A stretch of 36,358 bases of DNA from Proluteimonas luteida (GCF_021191695.1 NZ_JAIWPT010000027.1:1-36358); one strand, 5' to 3'. Counted from the first letter of the stretch, positions 10,867-21,058 are shown. Notes: generated from the letters alone by a model not told the origin. A program made the numbers and translations.

Positions 10867-10881
10867 CCACCGAGAAACGAC

Positions 10882-12186
10882 ATGTTCGGCTACTACCTCA
10901 ACCTGGCGATCCGGAGCTTCAGGCGCAACAGGATGCTGACCGCGCTGATGGTGCTGGCGATCGCGCTCGGCATCGGTGCGTGCATGACCACGCTGACCGT
11001 GTTCCGCGTGCTGTCGGGGGATCCGATCCCGCAAAAGAGCGAACGGCTGTTCTATGTGCAGATCGATCCCGAATCGCTGTCCGGCCATATCCCGGGCGAT
11101 GAGCCCATCGACCAGCTGACCCGCTTCGACGCCGAGGAGCTGCTGCGCCAGAAGAAGGCCGCGCGACAGGCGATGATGGTCGGTGGCGGCGCCGTGGTCG
11201 AAGCCGAAGGCAGCACGTTGAAGCCTTTCGTCGAATCGATGCGCTACACGTCGGCGGACTTCTTCCCGATGTTCGACACGCCGTTCCTGCATGGACAGGG
11301 CTGGTCGTCCAGCGACGACGAGGGCCATGCCCGCGTGGCGGTGATCGCCAGGCCGCTCAACGACAAGCTGTTCGGGGGCGCCGACAGCACCGGCCGGACC
11401 ATCCGCGTCGAGGGCACGCCGTTGCGCGTCGTCGGCGTGCTGGACGCATGGGCGCCGAAACCGAAGTTCTACGATCTCAACACCGGACGCTACGACCGCG
11501 AGGAGCAGGTGTTCATTCCCTTCTCCACCGCGATGGAACTGAAACTCGGCACCAGCGGCTCCAGCAACTGCTTCGGCAGCACGCCCACCAGCGATTCCAC
11601 CGCGCTCAATGCACCGTGTGCCTGGATCCAGTACTGGGTCGAGCTCGACAGCCCGGCGCAGGCACGCGACTACAGAAGCTACCTCGACAACTATTCGGCA
11701 CAGCAGAAGGCCGCGGGACGCTTCGAGCGACCGCCCAACACGCGCCTGCGCAACGTGATGGAGTGGCTCGACCACAGGCAGGTCGTCCCCGGCGACGTGC
11801 GCCTGCAGCTGTGGCTGGCGCTGGGCTTCCTGCTGGTCTGCCTGCTCAACACCGTCGGCCTGCTGCTGGCCAAGTTCCTGCGGCGCAGCGGCGAGATCGG
11901 CGTCCGCCGCGCGCTGGGGGCATCCCGCGCCGAGATCTTCAAGCAGTGCCTGGCCGAGGCCGGTGCCATCGGCCTGGCCGGCGGCGTGCTCGGCCTCGGA
12001 CTTGCCCTGCTGGGACTTTGGGCGGTGCGACAGCGGCCGACCAGCTATGCAGCACTGGCGCACCTCGACGGTTCGATGCTGCTGCTGACCTTCGTGCTGG
12101 CACTGGTCGCCAGCCTGCTGGCCGGCCTCCTGCCGGCCTGGCGGGCGATGCAGATCACGCCGGCCGTGCAGTTGAAATCCCAGTAG
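10882..12186 (+). CDS. ABC exporter permease, FtsX/MacB type, copy A1
   Basis: The 434-aa membrane subunit has the MacB/FtsX topology: membrane segment 1 near residues 18-40 (LTALMVLAIALGIGACMTTL), a large periplasmic domain of about 230 residues, and three C-terminal membrane segments (ALGFLLVCLLNTVGLLLAKF; GLAGGVLGLGLALLGLWAV; LLTFVLALVASLLAGLLPAW) ending PAVQLKSQ. The coupling-helix motif GEIGVRRALGASRAEIF is conserved. The periplasmic domain carries two cysteines (SNCFGS and NAPCAW) likely to form a disulfide. It is followed by the B1 permease; the A1-B1 pair is duplicated as A2-B2 downstream. It probably forms a heterodimer with a B-type permease. Confidence 0.92.
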   Translation: MFGYYLNLAIRSFRRNRMLTALMVLAIALGIGACMTTLTVFRVLSGDPIPQKSERLFYVQIDPESLSGHIPGDEPIDQLTRFDAEELLRQKKAARQAMMVGGGAVVEAEGSTLKPFVESMRYTSADFFPMFDTPFLHGQGWSSSDDEGHARVAVIARPLNDKLFGGADSTGRTIRVEGTPLRVVGVLDAWAPKPKFYDLNTGRYDREEQVFIPFSTAMELKLGTSGSSNCFGSTPTSDSTALNAPCAWIQYWVELDSPAQARDYRSYLDNYSAQQKAAGRFERPPNTRLRNVMEWLDHRQVVPGDVRLQLWLALGFLLVCLLNTVGLLLAKFLRRSGEIGVRRALGASRAEIFKQCLAEAGAIGLAGGVLGLGLALLGLWAVRQRPTSYAALAHLDGSMLLLTFVLALVASLLAGLLPAWRAMQITPAVQLKSQ

Positions 12187-12279
12187 GTCGGGGCGACGCC
12201 CCCGACGCCGGAACATCGAGACACTGGCGTCGGCCGCCCAAATCCCGACACACCGAAGCGTCGGGCGCGTAGGCCCGAC
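12187..12279. repeat. pair of REP-like hairpins between permeases A1 and B1
   Basis: Directly after the A1 stop lies GTCGGGGCGACGCCCCCGAC (12187-12206; 7-bp arms) and then GTCGGGCGCGTAGGCCCGAC (12260-12279; arms GTCGGGC/GCCCGAC). The whole spacer recurs almost base for base between A2 and B2 (14906-14997), and the first hairpin also occurs at 22419-22438. No U-tract follows, so these are not typical terminators; they may stabilise or partition the operon mRNA. Confidence 0.7.
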
Positions 12280-12304
12280 CTAGCGAAGCATCACGGAGTT
12301 CACC

Positions 12305-13528
12305 ATGGAAATCCGCCCCATCCTGTCCACCCTGCGCCGGCACAAGACCGCGGCAGCGCTGATCGTGATGGAGATCGCGCTGAGCTGCGCGATCCTGTGC
12401 AATGCCCTGTTCCTGGTCGTGCAGCGCCTGGAGGACGTCGGCCGGCCCAGCGGCATCGCCGAGCGCGAACTGCTGCAGATCCGCCTAAGCGGCATCGGCG
12501 CGCAGGACGATGCCGATGCGCGTACCCGCGAGGACCTTGCGGCCTTGCGTGCGATCCCGGGTGTCGCCGGCGTCACCGTGACCAATCAGCTTCCGTTCGG
12601 CAGCAGCTCCTCGAACTCGGCGATATCCCTGACACCGGAACAGGAGCGGCCGACGCTCAGCTTCGCGCAGTACAACGCGCACCCCGGCATGATCGACACG
12701 CTGGGCCTGCGGCTGGTGGAAGGTCGCGACTTCCTGGCCGACGAATACCAGGACACCTCCGCGCTTGCCGAGCTGGAGGACATCAGCACGTTGAGCAGCC
12801 CGGTGATCTTCAGCGCCGACGCGGCGAAGAGACTGTTCCCCGACGGAAGCGCCGTGGGCAGGACGGTCTACATGGGGCCGATCCCGCTGACCATCGTCGG
12901 CGTGGTGGAGACCCTCACCCGCCCCGGCGCGATGGGTGGCAACTGGAGCTACTCCGGCATCCTTCCGCTGCGGGACAACTACAACAACGGCGGCAGCTAC
13001 CTGATCCGCGTCGCCGATGCCGCCAGGCGCGACGAGATCCTTGGATCGGCCGTGGCCGAGCTCGAGCGCGTCGACCCCAACCGGCTGATCCTGGGCCAGC
13101 GCAGCTACGAGGAGATCCGCCACCGCCATTTCCGCAACGACCGCGACATGATCGGCCTGCTGATCACGGTGTCCATCGCGCTGCTGATCGTCACCGCGCT
13201 GGGCATCGTCGGCCTCGCCAGCTTCTGGGTGCAGCAGCGCAGCAAGCAGATCGGCATCCGCCGTGCACTGGGCGCGACCCGCGGCCAGATCCTGCGCTAT
13301 TTCCAGACCGAGAACTTCCTGCTGGTGGCGATGGGCATCGTGCTCGGCATGCTGCTGGCCTACGGCCTGAACCAGCTGCTGATGAGCCGCTACGAGCTGC
13401 CGCGCCTGCCGCTGCATTACCTGCCCATCGGCGCGGTCACGCTGTGGCTGCTGGGACAGCTCGCGGTCTTCTGGCCCGCCCGGCGGGCCGCGTCGGTCCC
13501 GCCCGCCATCGCCACCCGCAGCGCGTAG
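12305..13528 (+). CDS. ABC exporter permease, FtsX/MacB type, copy B1
   Basis: The 407-aa permease begins MEIRPILSTLRRHKTAAALI with membrane segment 1 near residues 17-38, a periplasmic domain, and three C-terminal membrane segments (LLITVSIALLIVTALGIVGL; FLLVAMGIVLGMLLAYGL; GAVTLWLLGQLAVFWPA). The motif KQIGIRRALGATRGQILRYF is the cytoplasmic coupling region. It ends PPAIATRSA. CGGAGTTCACC before the ATG is a good ribosome-binding site. It differs from the A type in sequence and lacks the cysteine pair, so A and B probably pair as heterodimers on the shared ATPase. Confidence 0.92.
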   Translation: MEIRPILSTLRRHKTAAALIVMEIALSCAILCNALFLVVQRLEDVGRPSGIAERELLQIRLSGIGAQDDADARTREDLAALRAIPGVAGVTVTNQLPFGSSSSNSAISLTPEQERPTLSFAQYNAHPGMIDTLGLRLVEGRDFLADEYQDTSALAELEDISTLSSPVIFSADAAKRLFPDGSAVGRTVYMGPIPLTIVGVVETLTRPGAMGGNWSYSGILPLRDNYNNGGSYLIRVADAARRDEILGSAVAELERVDPNRLILGQRSYEEIRHRHFRNDRDMIGLLITVSIALLIVTALGIVGLASFWVQQRSKQIGIRRALGATRGQILRYFQTENFLLVAMGIVLGMLLAYGLNQLLMSRYELPRLPLHYLPIGAVTLWLLGQLAVFWPARRAASVPPAIATRSA

Positions 13529-13530
13529 GA

Positions 13531-13589
13531 CGGGTCTCGACCCGCCGGGATCCGCGAATCCGAAACACCCCATGACGGGTCGAGACCCG
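13531..13589. repeat. inverted pair of REP-like elements between B1 and A2
   Basis: CGGGTCTCGACCCGCC (13531-13546) and CGGGTCGAGACCCG (13576-13589) are reverse complements of one another, separated by about 30 bases. They fill the spacer before the second A-type permease. Copies occur at 10851-10866 (one base different) and 36058-36075. Confidence 0.7.
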
Positions 13590-13606
13590 CCCCACCGAGA
13601 AACGAC

Positions 13607-14905
13607 ATGTTCGGCTACTACCTCAACCTCGCGATCCGAAGCTTCCGCCGCAACAAGGTGCTGACCGCACTGATGGTGCTGACCATCGCGCTCGGCATCG
13701 GCGCATGCATGACCACGCTGACCGTGTTCCACGTGCTGTCCGGGGATCCACTGCCCGGCAAGAGCGACCGGTTGTTCTACGTGCAGCTCGATCCGGCCCC
13801 GGCCGCCGACTACACGCCCGGCGAGGAACCGGAAGAGCAGTTGACCCGTTTCGACGCCGAAACCCTGCTGCGCGAGGCGCGCGGCAGCCGCCAGGCGGTG
13901 ATGAGCGGCGGCCAGCTGATCGTAGATCCGGCCGCGCCGGGGCAGACGCCGTTCTTCACCGATGCGCGCTACACCTCGGCCGACTTCTTCGCCATGTTCG
14001 ACGCGCCGCTGCTGTACGGACGCGGCTGGACCCGGGAGGACGACGACGCCCGCGCGCGGGTCGCAGTGATCGACCGCGCCACCAACGACCGCGTGTTCGG
14101 CGGCGAGGACAGCACCGGCCGCACGCTCCGGCTGGGCACCAGCGAGTTCCGCGTCGTCGGCGTACTCGATGCCTGGCGCCCGGTACCGAAGTTCTACGAC
14201 CTCACCTTCGGCCGCTTCGGCGCGACCGAAAGCGTGTTCGTGCCGTTCTCGACGTCGCGCGACCTGCAGATGGGCACCAGCGGCAACACCAACTGCTGGG
14301 CCTCCAACGAGGATTCCTATGCGCTCAACGCGCCCTGCGCATGGCTGCAGTACTGGGTGGAACTGGACAGCGCCGCGCAGGCCGGCGACTTCAAGGCCTA
14401 CCTCGACAACTACTCGGCGCAGCAGAAGGCCGCAGGGCGCTTCGAGCGCGACCCCAACACGCGCCTGCGCAACGTCACCCAATGGCTGGACTTCAAGCGC
14501 GTGGTGCCGTCGGACGTACGCCTGCAGGTGTGGCTGGCGCTGGGTTTCCTGCTGGTGTGCCTGGTCAACACCGTCGGCCTGCTGCTGGCCAAGTTCCTGC
14601 GCCGTGGCGGCGAGATCGGCGTGCGCCGCGCGCTCGGTGCGCCGCGCGTCGAGATCTTCAAGCAGTGCCTGATCGAGGCCGGCACCATCGGCCTGGCCGG
14701 CGGCGTGCTCGGCCTGGGCATCGCCATGCTCGGCCTGTGGGCCGTGCGCCAGCAACCGGCCAGCTACGCCAAACTCGCCCAGCTCGACCTGTCGATGCTG
14801 GGCATGACGTTCGTGCTGGCGCTGGTCGCCAGCCTGATCGCCGGGCTGCTGCCCGCGTGGCGGGCGATGCAGATCACGCCGGCCGTGCAGTTGAAATCCC
14901 AGTAG
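13607..14905 (+). CDS. ABC exporter permease, FtsX/MacB type, copy A2
   Basis: This 432-aa paralogue of A1 has the same first 30 residues except a few changes, the same membrane segments and the identical end (LPAWRAMQITPAVQLKSQ). The periplasmic domain has diverged clearly (for example YVQLDPAPAADYTPGEEPEE against YVQIDPESLSGHIPGDEPID), while the cysteine pair is kept (TNCWAS and NAPCAW). Conserved frame and motifs (GEIGVRRALGAPRVEIFKQ) indicate a functional duplicate rather than a decaying copy. It is preceded by the same spacer element as A1 and followed by B2. Confidence 0.92.
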   Translation: MFGYYLNLAIRSFRRNKVLTALMVLTIALGIGACMTTLTVFHVLSGDPLPGKSDRLFYVQLDPAPAADYTPGEEPEEQLTRFDAETLLREARGSRQAVMSGGQLIVDPAAPGQTPFFTDARYTSADFFAMFDAPLLYGRGWTREDDDARARVAVIDRATNDRVFGGEDSTGRTLRLGTSEFRVVGVLDAWRPVPKFYDLTFGRFGATESVFVPFSTSRDLQMGTSGNTNCWASNEDSYALNAPCAWLQYWVELDSAAQAGDFKAYLDNYSAQQKAAGRFERDPNTRLRNVTQWLDFKRVVPSDVRLQVWLALGFLLVCLVNTVGLLLAKFLRRGGEIGVRRALGAPRVEIFKQCLIEAGTIGLAGGVLGLGIAMLGLWAVRQQPASYAKLAQLDLSMLGMTFVLALVASLIAGLLPAWRAMQITPAVQLKSQ

Positions 14906-14997
14906 GTCGGGGCGACGCCCCCGACGCTGGAACATCGAGACACCGGCGTCGGCCGCCCAATCCCGATCCAACGAAGCGTCGGGCGCGTAGGCCCGAC
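14906..14997. repeat. pair of REP-like hairpins between permeases A2 and B2
   Basis: Near-identical copy of the A1-B1 spacer: GTCGGGGCGACGCCCCCGAC at 14906-14925 and GTCGGGCGCGTAGGCCCGAC at 14978-14997. The preservation of the spacer along with the gene pair points to duplication of a unit that included it, or to gene conversion. Confidence 0.7.
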
Positions 14998-15022
14998 CTA
15001 CCGAAGCATCACGGAGTTCACC

Positions 15023-16246
15023 ATGGAAATCCGCCCCATCCTGTCCAGCCTGCGCCGCCACAAGACCGCCGCCCTGCTGATCGTGCTGCAGATCGCGCTG
15101 ACCTGCGCCATCGTCTGCAACGCGCTGTTCCTGATCCAGCAGCGGATCGAACGCATGAGCATCGTCAGCGGCGTGGCCGAGAACGAACTGGTCCGCGTGC
15201 AGCCGGCCAGCCTGCGGGTGATGGAAAGTGAACCCGGCAGCGACACCCGCACCAGCACCGAGCACATCCTGTCGCTGCTGCGGCAGATCCCCGGCGTGAC
15301 CTCGGTCGCGGCCGTCGGCCAGATGCCGTTCGGCAACAGCAGCAACAACAGCGGCGTGAACCTGAGTCCCGACCAGGTCCGCAACACGCTCAATGCCACC
15401 ACCTACATGGACGGCGGCGGCATGCTCGAGACCTTCGGCCTGCGCCTGTCCGACGGACGCGCATTCGCAGCGGACGAATACGTCGACCTGCAGGACGTAC
15501 TGGGCGGCAACGCCGCGGTTCCCGCCGCCATCGTCAACCGGACCACGGCCGAGCGCCTGTTCCCCGGCGAGTCCGCCGTCGGCAAACAGTTCTACGTGTG
15601 GGGCAACGCCCCCATCACCATCGTCGGGGTGGTCGAGGAGCTGATCCGGCCGAACAACTTCGGCCTGGGCCAGTACTCGGTGATCTTCCCGCTCCGCAAC
15701 TACTACCAGGGCATCCACTACATGCTGCGCACCGATCCCGGGCGCCGCGACGAAGTGCTGCAGGCGGCCAACGATGTCCTCAAGCGGGACGACCCCTCGG
15801 TGATCATGCTGGGCAGCGACACCATGGAGAACACCCGCAGCGACTTCTTCCGCCAGGACCGGTCGATGATCTGGATGCTGTCGATCGTCTGCCTGGCGCT
15901 GCTGGTGGTCACCGCGTTCGGCATCGTCGGCCTGGCCAGCTTCTGGGTCCAGCAGCGCACGCGGCAGATCGGCGTGCGCCGGGCGCTGGGCGCGACGAAG
16001 GGCCAGATCCTGCGCTATTTCCAGGCCGAGAACTTCCTGCTGGCCAGCGCCGGCATCGTGCTCGGCATGCTGCTGGCCTACGCGCTGAACCAGTTCCTGA
16101 TGGGCCGCTACGAGTTGCCGCGGCTGCCGGTGTACTACCTGCCCGTCGGCGCGGCCGCGCTGTGGCTGCTGGGGCAACTCGCGGTACTCGGCCCGGCGCG
16201 GCGCGCGGCCAGCGTCTCGCCGGCCATCGCCACGCGCAGCGCATGA
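15023..16246 (+). CDS. ABC exporter permease, FtsX/MacB type, copy B2
   Basis: This 407-aa paralogue of B1 starts MEIRPILSSLRRHKTAALLI and has the same topology: one N-terminal membrane segment, a periplasmic domain of about 240 residues, and three C-terminal segments (MLSIVCLALLVVTAFGIVGL; FLLASAGIVLGMLLAYAL; GAAALWLLGQLAVLGPA). The coupling motif is RQIGVRRALGATKGQILRYF and the end is SPAIATRSA. The periplasmic domain differs considerably from B1. It is the last gene before the two-component system, 82 bases upstream of the regulator, so all may be one transcript. Confidence 0.92.
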   Translation: MEIRPILSSLRRHKTAALLIVLQIALTCAIVCNALFLIQQRIERMSIVSGVAENELVRVQPASLRVMESEPGSDTRTSTEHILSLLRQIPGVTSVAAVGQMPFGNSSNNSGVNLSPDQVRNTLNATTYMDGGGMLETFGLRLSDGRAFAADEYVDLQDVLGGNAAVPAAIVNRTTAERLFPGESAVGKQFYVWGNAPITIVGVVEELIRPNNFGLGQYSVIFPLRNYYQGIHYMLRTDPGRRDEVLQAANDVLKRDDPSVIMLGSDTMENTRSDFFRQDRSMIWMLSIVCLALLVVTAFGIVGLASFWVQQRTRQIGVRRALGATKGQILRYFQAENFLLASAGIVLGMLLAYALNQFLMGRYELPRLPVYYLPVGAAALWLLGQLAVLGPARRAASVSPAIATRSA

Positions 16247-16328
16247 CATCCTTCGCCGGTCGAGGAGACTAGGGCGTTACGATGCTTTCCGCGTCCCACG
16301 ACTCTCCACCTCCACCACAGCCGCCACG

Positions 16329-17675
<1,347 letters not shown>

Positions 17676-17676
17676 C

Positions 17677-18987
17677 ATGCGCTGGCATCAACGGCTGCCG
17701 CTGGGCGGGGTACTGGTCGCGATCGCGGCGATGCATGCCGTCGCCGCTGCTGCGCTGGCGTTGTGGCTGCATCCGCGGCTGCCGGTCTGGGGCACCCTGG
17801 CCATCGTCGCCGCGCTCACGCTGCCGGCCGCGTGGTGGACGATCGGACTCGCACTGTCGCCGGTACGCTCGCTGTTCCGCGCGCTCGCCGGCACCGTCGA
17901 CAGCTATCGCGACGGCGACTACGGCTTCAGCCTGGCCTGGGAAGGCCGGGGCGCGCTGCGCGAGCTGGTCGACAGCCACAACGCGCTCGGGGACACCCTG
18001 CGCGAGCAGCGCGTGTCGCTGGTGCAGCGCGAGCTGCTGCTCGACACGATGGTGCAGAACACGCCGGTGGCGATGCTGCTGACCGATCCCAATGGCCACG
18101 TCGTCCACGCCAACCTCGCCGCGCGCAAGGCCTTCGGCGATGGCCAGCGGCTGGAAGGGCGCACCCTCGACGCCCTGCTGGCCGATGCGCATCCGGCGCT
18201 GGCCGACGCCTTCGCGCGCGGCGGCGACGGCATGTTCACCGTCGGCGAGGACGACGACGAGCAGATCCATCACCTGTCGCGGCGCGCCTTCCGGCTCAAC
18301 GGCCGCCGCCATGAGCTGCTGCTGCTGCGGCAGATGACCACCGAACTGCGCCGCCAGGAAGTGCAGACCTGGAAGAAGGTGATCCGGGTCATCAGCCACG
18401 AGCTCAACAATTCGCTGGCGCCGATCGCCTCGCTGGCGCATTCGAGCGCGGAACTGCTGCGACGCGGGCAACTGCAGCGGCTGCCGACCGCGCTGGCGAC
18501 GATCGAGGACCGCGCCCGGCACCTGGAGCAGTTCATCCGCGGCTACGCGCGTTTCGCCAAGCTGCCGGCGCCACGCCGGGAACCGGTGCGCTGGCAGGAC
18601 TTCGTCGAACAACTGCGCAGCCAGGTGGATTTCGCGCTGGCGGGCCGCGTCGACGACGCCACCGCCGCCTTCGACGTCGCGCAGCTGGAACAGGCGTTGC
18701 TGAACCTGCTGAAGAACGCGCACGAATCCGGCACCGCCCCGGGTACGGTCGCGCTGTCGCTGCACCGCCTGGCCGACGGCTGGCGCGTCGACGTGCTCGA
18801 CCGCGGTCCGGGCATGAACGAGGCGGTGCTGGGCAACGCACTGCTGCCGTTCTATTCCACCAAGCGCAACGGCACGGGCCTGGGTCTGGCGCTGGCGCGC
18901 GAGATCGCCGAAGCGCATGGCGGCCGCATCGCCCTGCTCAACCGCGACGGCGGCGGACTGTGCGTCTCGATGGTGCTGCCGGACTGA
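17677..18987 (+). CDS. NtrB/NtrY-like sensor histidine kinase with PAS domain and two adjacent membrane segments
   Basis: The 436-aa kinase pairs with the regulator immediately upstream (stop and start separated by one base). It has membrane segments at about residues 9-31 and 38-60 joined by only about six residues, a HAMP-like linker to 115, a PAS region about 122-225 (NTPVAMLLTDPNGHVVHANL), the H-box ISHELNNSLAPI with H241 as phospho-acceptor, N-box LLNLLKNAHES, G1 LDRGPGM and G2 GTGLGLALAREI. The lack of a periplasmic sensor domain suggests it senses inside the membrane, through a partner such as the exporter, or in the cytoplasm via PAS. Confidence 0.94.
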   Translation: MRWHQRLPLGGVLVAIAAMHAVAAAALALWLHPRLPVWGTLAIVAALTLPAAWWTIGLALSPVRSLFRALAGTVDSYRDGDYGFSLAWEGRGALRELVDSHNALGDTLREQRVSLVQRELLLDTMVQNTPVAMLLTDPNGHVVHANLAARKAFGDGQRLEGRTLDALLADAHPALADAFARGGDGMFTVGEDDDEQIHHLSRRAFRLNGRRHELLLLRQMTTELRRQEVQTWKKVIRVISHELNNSLAPIASLAHSSAELLRRGQLQRLPTALATIEDRARHLEQFIRGYARFAKLPAPRREPVRWQDFVEQLRSQVDFALAGRVDDATAAFDVAQLEQALLNLLKNAHESGTAPGTVALSLHRLADGWRVDVLDRGPGMNEAVLGNALLPFYSTKRNGTGLGLALAREIAEAHGGRIALLNRDGGGLCVSMVLPD

Positions 18988-19119
18988 GGGGCTGCCCCAC
19001 CCGACACCCGACGCCACCGCGAACGTCACCGCGTAGGAACGGCCCCCTGGGCGCGATGCTTTTTCCCGCGGACCAACCGAAAGACATCTTGGCCGCTCTT
19101 ACGTGTGCCTTGGGCGCTT

Positions 19120-20484
19120 CTATTTCTTCTTCGGCCGCACCCAGCCCTCGACGACCGTCTGCCGCGCGCGCGCGATGGCGAGCTTGCCGTCGGGGACATC
19201 GCTGGTGATCACCGCACCCGCGCCGGTGGTGGCGTCGTCGCCGATCCGCACCGGCGCGACCAGCGACGCGTTGGAGCCGATGAACGCGCGGTCGCCGATG
19301 ACCGTCCTCGACTTGTTGGCGCCGTCGTAGTTGCAGGTGATGGTGCCGGCGCCGATGTTGCTGCCCGCGCCGATCTCGGCATCGCCGAGGTAGGTCAGGT
19401 GGTTGGCCTTGCTGCCGACGCCGATCACCGCGTTCTTGGTTTCGACGAAGTTGCCGATGTGCACGCCGTCGGCGAGCACGGTGCCCGGGCGCAGCCGCGC
19501 GAACGGGCCGATCGTCACCGCGCCCTCGGTCACCGCGCCCTCGAGGTCGCAGTGCGCGCGGACCTCGGTGCCGGCGGTCAGGCGCACGTCCCTGAGCCTG
19601 CAGAACGGGCCGACGCGCACGCCGTCGCCGAGTTCGACGCGGCCCTCGAAGACCACGTCGACATCGATCTCGACATCCCGGCCGACGACGACGCTGCCAC
19701 GGATGTCGATCCGCGCCGGATCGGCGAAGCGCGCGCCGTCCCGACACAGCGCACGCACCGCGCGCCGCTGCCACGCGCGCTCCAGCTGCGCCAGCTGCCA
19801 GGGATCGTTCGCCCCCTCGGCCTCGAGCGGGTCGTCGACCAGCACGATCTCCGCGGCGCTGTACTCGGCGGCGGCCATCGCGAAGATGTCGGTCAGGTAG
19901 TACTCGCCCTGCGCATTGTCGGCCGACAACCGGCCCAGCCAGTTCTTCAGCGCGGTCGCCTCGGCGGCGAGGATCCCGGTATTGACCAGCTGGATGCGCC
20001 GCTGCTCCTCGTCGGCGTCCTTGTGCTCGACGATCGCCCCGACATGGCCTTCGGAGTTGCGGACGATGCGGCCGTAGCCGGTGGGGTCGTCGAGCTCGGC
20101 CGCCAGTACCGCGAGGCGGCTGTCGACGGCGATCAGGCGGCGCAGCGTCTCGGCGCGCAGCAGCGGCACGTCGCCGTAGAGCACCAGCACCTCGGCGCCG
20201 TCGGGCACGTCGGGCATCGCCTGGCGCACCGCATGCCCGGTGCCGAGCTGCGCGCTCTGCTCGGCCCATTGCAGGTCGGGCTGGTCCTCGAACGCGGCCC
20301 GGACCTGCTCGCCGCCATGACCGTGGACGATGTGGATGCCGGCCGGTTCGAGGTCGCGCGCGGCATTGACCACATGCCACAGCATGGGGCGGCCGGCGAT
20401 CTTCTGCAGCACCTTGGGCACCGCCGACTTCATGCGCTTGCCCTCGCCGGCGGCGAGGATGACGACGTGCAGGGGAGCGGTCAT
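19120..20484 (-). CDS. glmU: bifunctional N-acetylglucosamine-1-phosphate uridyltransferase / glucosamine-1-phosphate acetyltransferase
   Basis: GlmU acetylates glucosamine-1-phosphate and then makes UDP-GlcNAc, the last steps of the route started by GlmS. The 454-aa protein has an N-terminal pyrophosphorylase domain (LHVVILAAGEGKRMKSAVPK, including the GxGxRMxS-type nucleotide loop; LVLYGDVPL), a linker near residue 230-250, and a C-terminal left-handed beta-helix of hexapeptide repeats (IGPFARLRPGTVLADGVHIG; VETKNAVIGVGSKANHLTYL; GAGTITCNYDGANKSRT). The length equals that of E. coli GlmU. It ends VRPKKK. It is convergent with the histidine kinase gene; 132 bases separate them, without a clear terminator. 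Confidence 0.98.
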   Translation of the reverse strand: MTAPLHVVILAAGEGKRMKSAVPKVLQKIAGRPMLWHVVNAARDLEPAGIHIVHGHGGEQVRAAFEDQPDLQWAEQSAQLGTGHAVRQAMPDVPDGAEVLVLYGDVPLLRAETLRRLIAVDSRLAVLAAELDDPTGYGRIVRNSEGHVGAIVEHKDADEEQRRIQLVNTGILAAEATALKNWLGRLSADNAQGEYYLTDIFAMAAAEYSAAEIVLVDDPLEAEGANDPWQLAQLERAWQRRAVRALCRDGARFADPARIDIRGSVVVGRDVEIDVDVVFEGRVELGDGVRVGPFCRLRDVRLTAGTEVRAHCDLEGAVTEGAVTIGPFARLRPGTVLADGVHIGNFVETKNAVIGVGSKANHLTYLGDAEIGAGSNIGAGTITCNYDGANKSRTVIGDRAFIGSNASLVAPVRIGDDATTGAGAVITSDVPDGKLAIARARQTVVEGWVRPKKK

Positions 20485-20638
20485 GGGGCAATCCGGCCGG
20501 AGGGGATGCAGGAAATTCTAACGGCGCGGCGCGTACGATGCGTCCGCGTTCCCTCCACCGACCCCGCGCGATGCGCCCACTGCACCCCGCCATGCCCGTC
20601 CCGCCCGCGCCGGCCCGCCCGTACGGGAGCGCGCGCGC

Positions 20639-21022
20639 ATGAGCCTGCGCCGGCAGGGCCGCGACTATCTGGTGATCGGGCTGCTGCAATGGCTGCTCGA
20701 CTGGGCGGTGATGGTCGGCCTGACCCACCTCGGCATGCCCGTCGCCCCGGCCAACATCGCCGGCCGCGTCACCGGCGCGCTGCTGGGCTACTGGCTCAAC
20801 GGCAAATGGACCTTCGCCGGCGACGACACCGCGGTCGGTGCCGCGCAGCTGCAGCGCTTCGCGGTGATGTGGGTGACGACGACACTGGTCAGCACCTGGT
20901 CGCTGACCCACATCGACGACATCTTCGGGCTGCGCTGGGTCTGGCTGGCCAAGCCCGCAGTCGAGATCGCGCTGGGCCTGCTCGGCTTCGTGCTGTCGCG
21001 CTACTGGATCTACAGGCGCTGA
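20639..21022 (+). CDS. GtrA-family small membrane protein
   Basis: The 127-aa protein begins MSLRRQGRDYLVIGLLQWLL and has four hydrophobic segments (about residues 11-30, 38-58, 72-92, 100-120) with the family's G-R/N-x-x-N-y-x-x-N-r-k-W-T-F-like motif, here LLGYWLNGKWTFAG, and the end FVLSRYWIYRR. GtrA-like proteins are associated with transfer of lipid-linked sugars for surface polysaccharides or teichoic acids. The ATG is preceded by GGGAG. It diverges from glmU, and a promoter in the 154-base gap probably serves both. Its substrate cannot be told. Confidence 0.85.
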   Translation: MSLRRQGRDYLVIGLLQWLLDWAVMVGLTHLGMPVAPANIAGRVTGALLGYWLNGKWTFAGDDTAVGAAQLQRFAVMWVTTTLVSTWSLTHIDDIFGLRWVWLAKPAVEIALGLLGFVLSRYWIYRR

Positions 21023-21029
21023 GCCGATC

Positions 21030-21058
21030 GGCCCGACGGCGCATCCCGCCGGCGGGCC
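21030..21058. terminator. strong GC hairpin between convergent gtrA-like and peptidase genes
   Basis: GGCCCGACGGCG (21030-21041) and CGCCGGCGGGCC (21047-21058) pair over almost all positions around a short loop. It lies 8 bases after the GtrA stop. A T-run (TTCCCGTTTT) follows only about ten bases later on the plus strand, so intrinsic termination is plausible but weak. Confidence 0.4.

Noticed and set aside
12485..16249. Very long open frame (over 1200 codons) on the minus strand opposite the permease genes
   Set aside because: It is an antisense shadow of high-GC codon usage; its translation is low-complexity Ala/Arg/Gln/His without any domain, whereas the plus strand encodes clear permeases.
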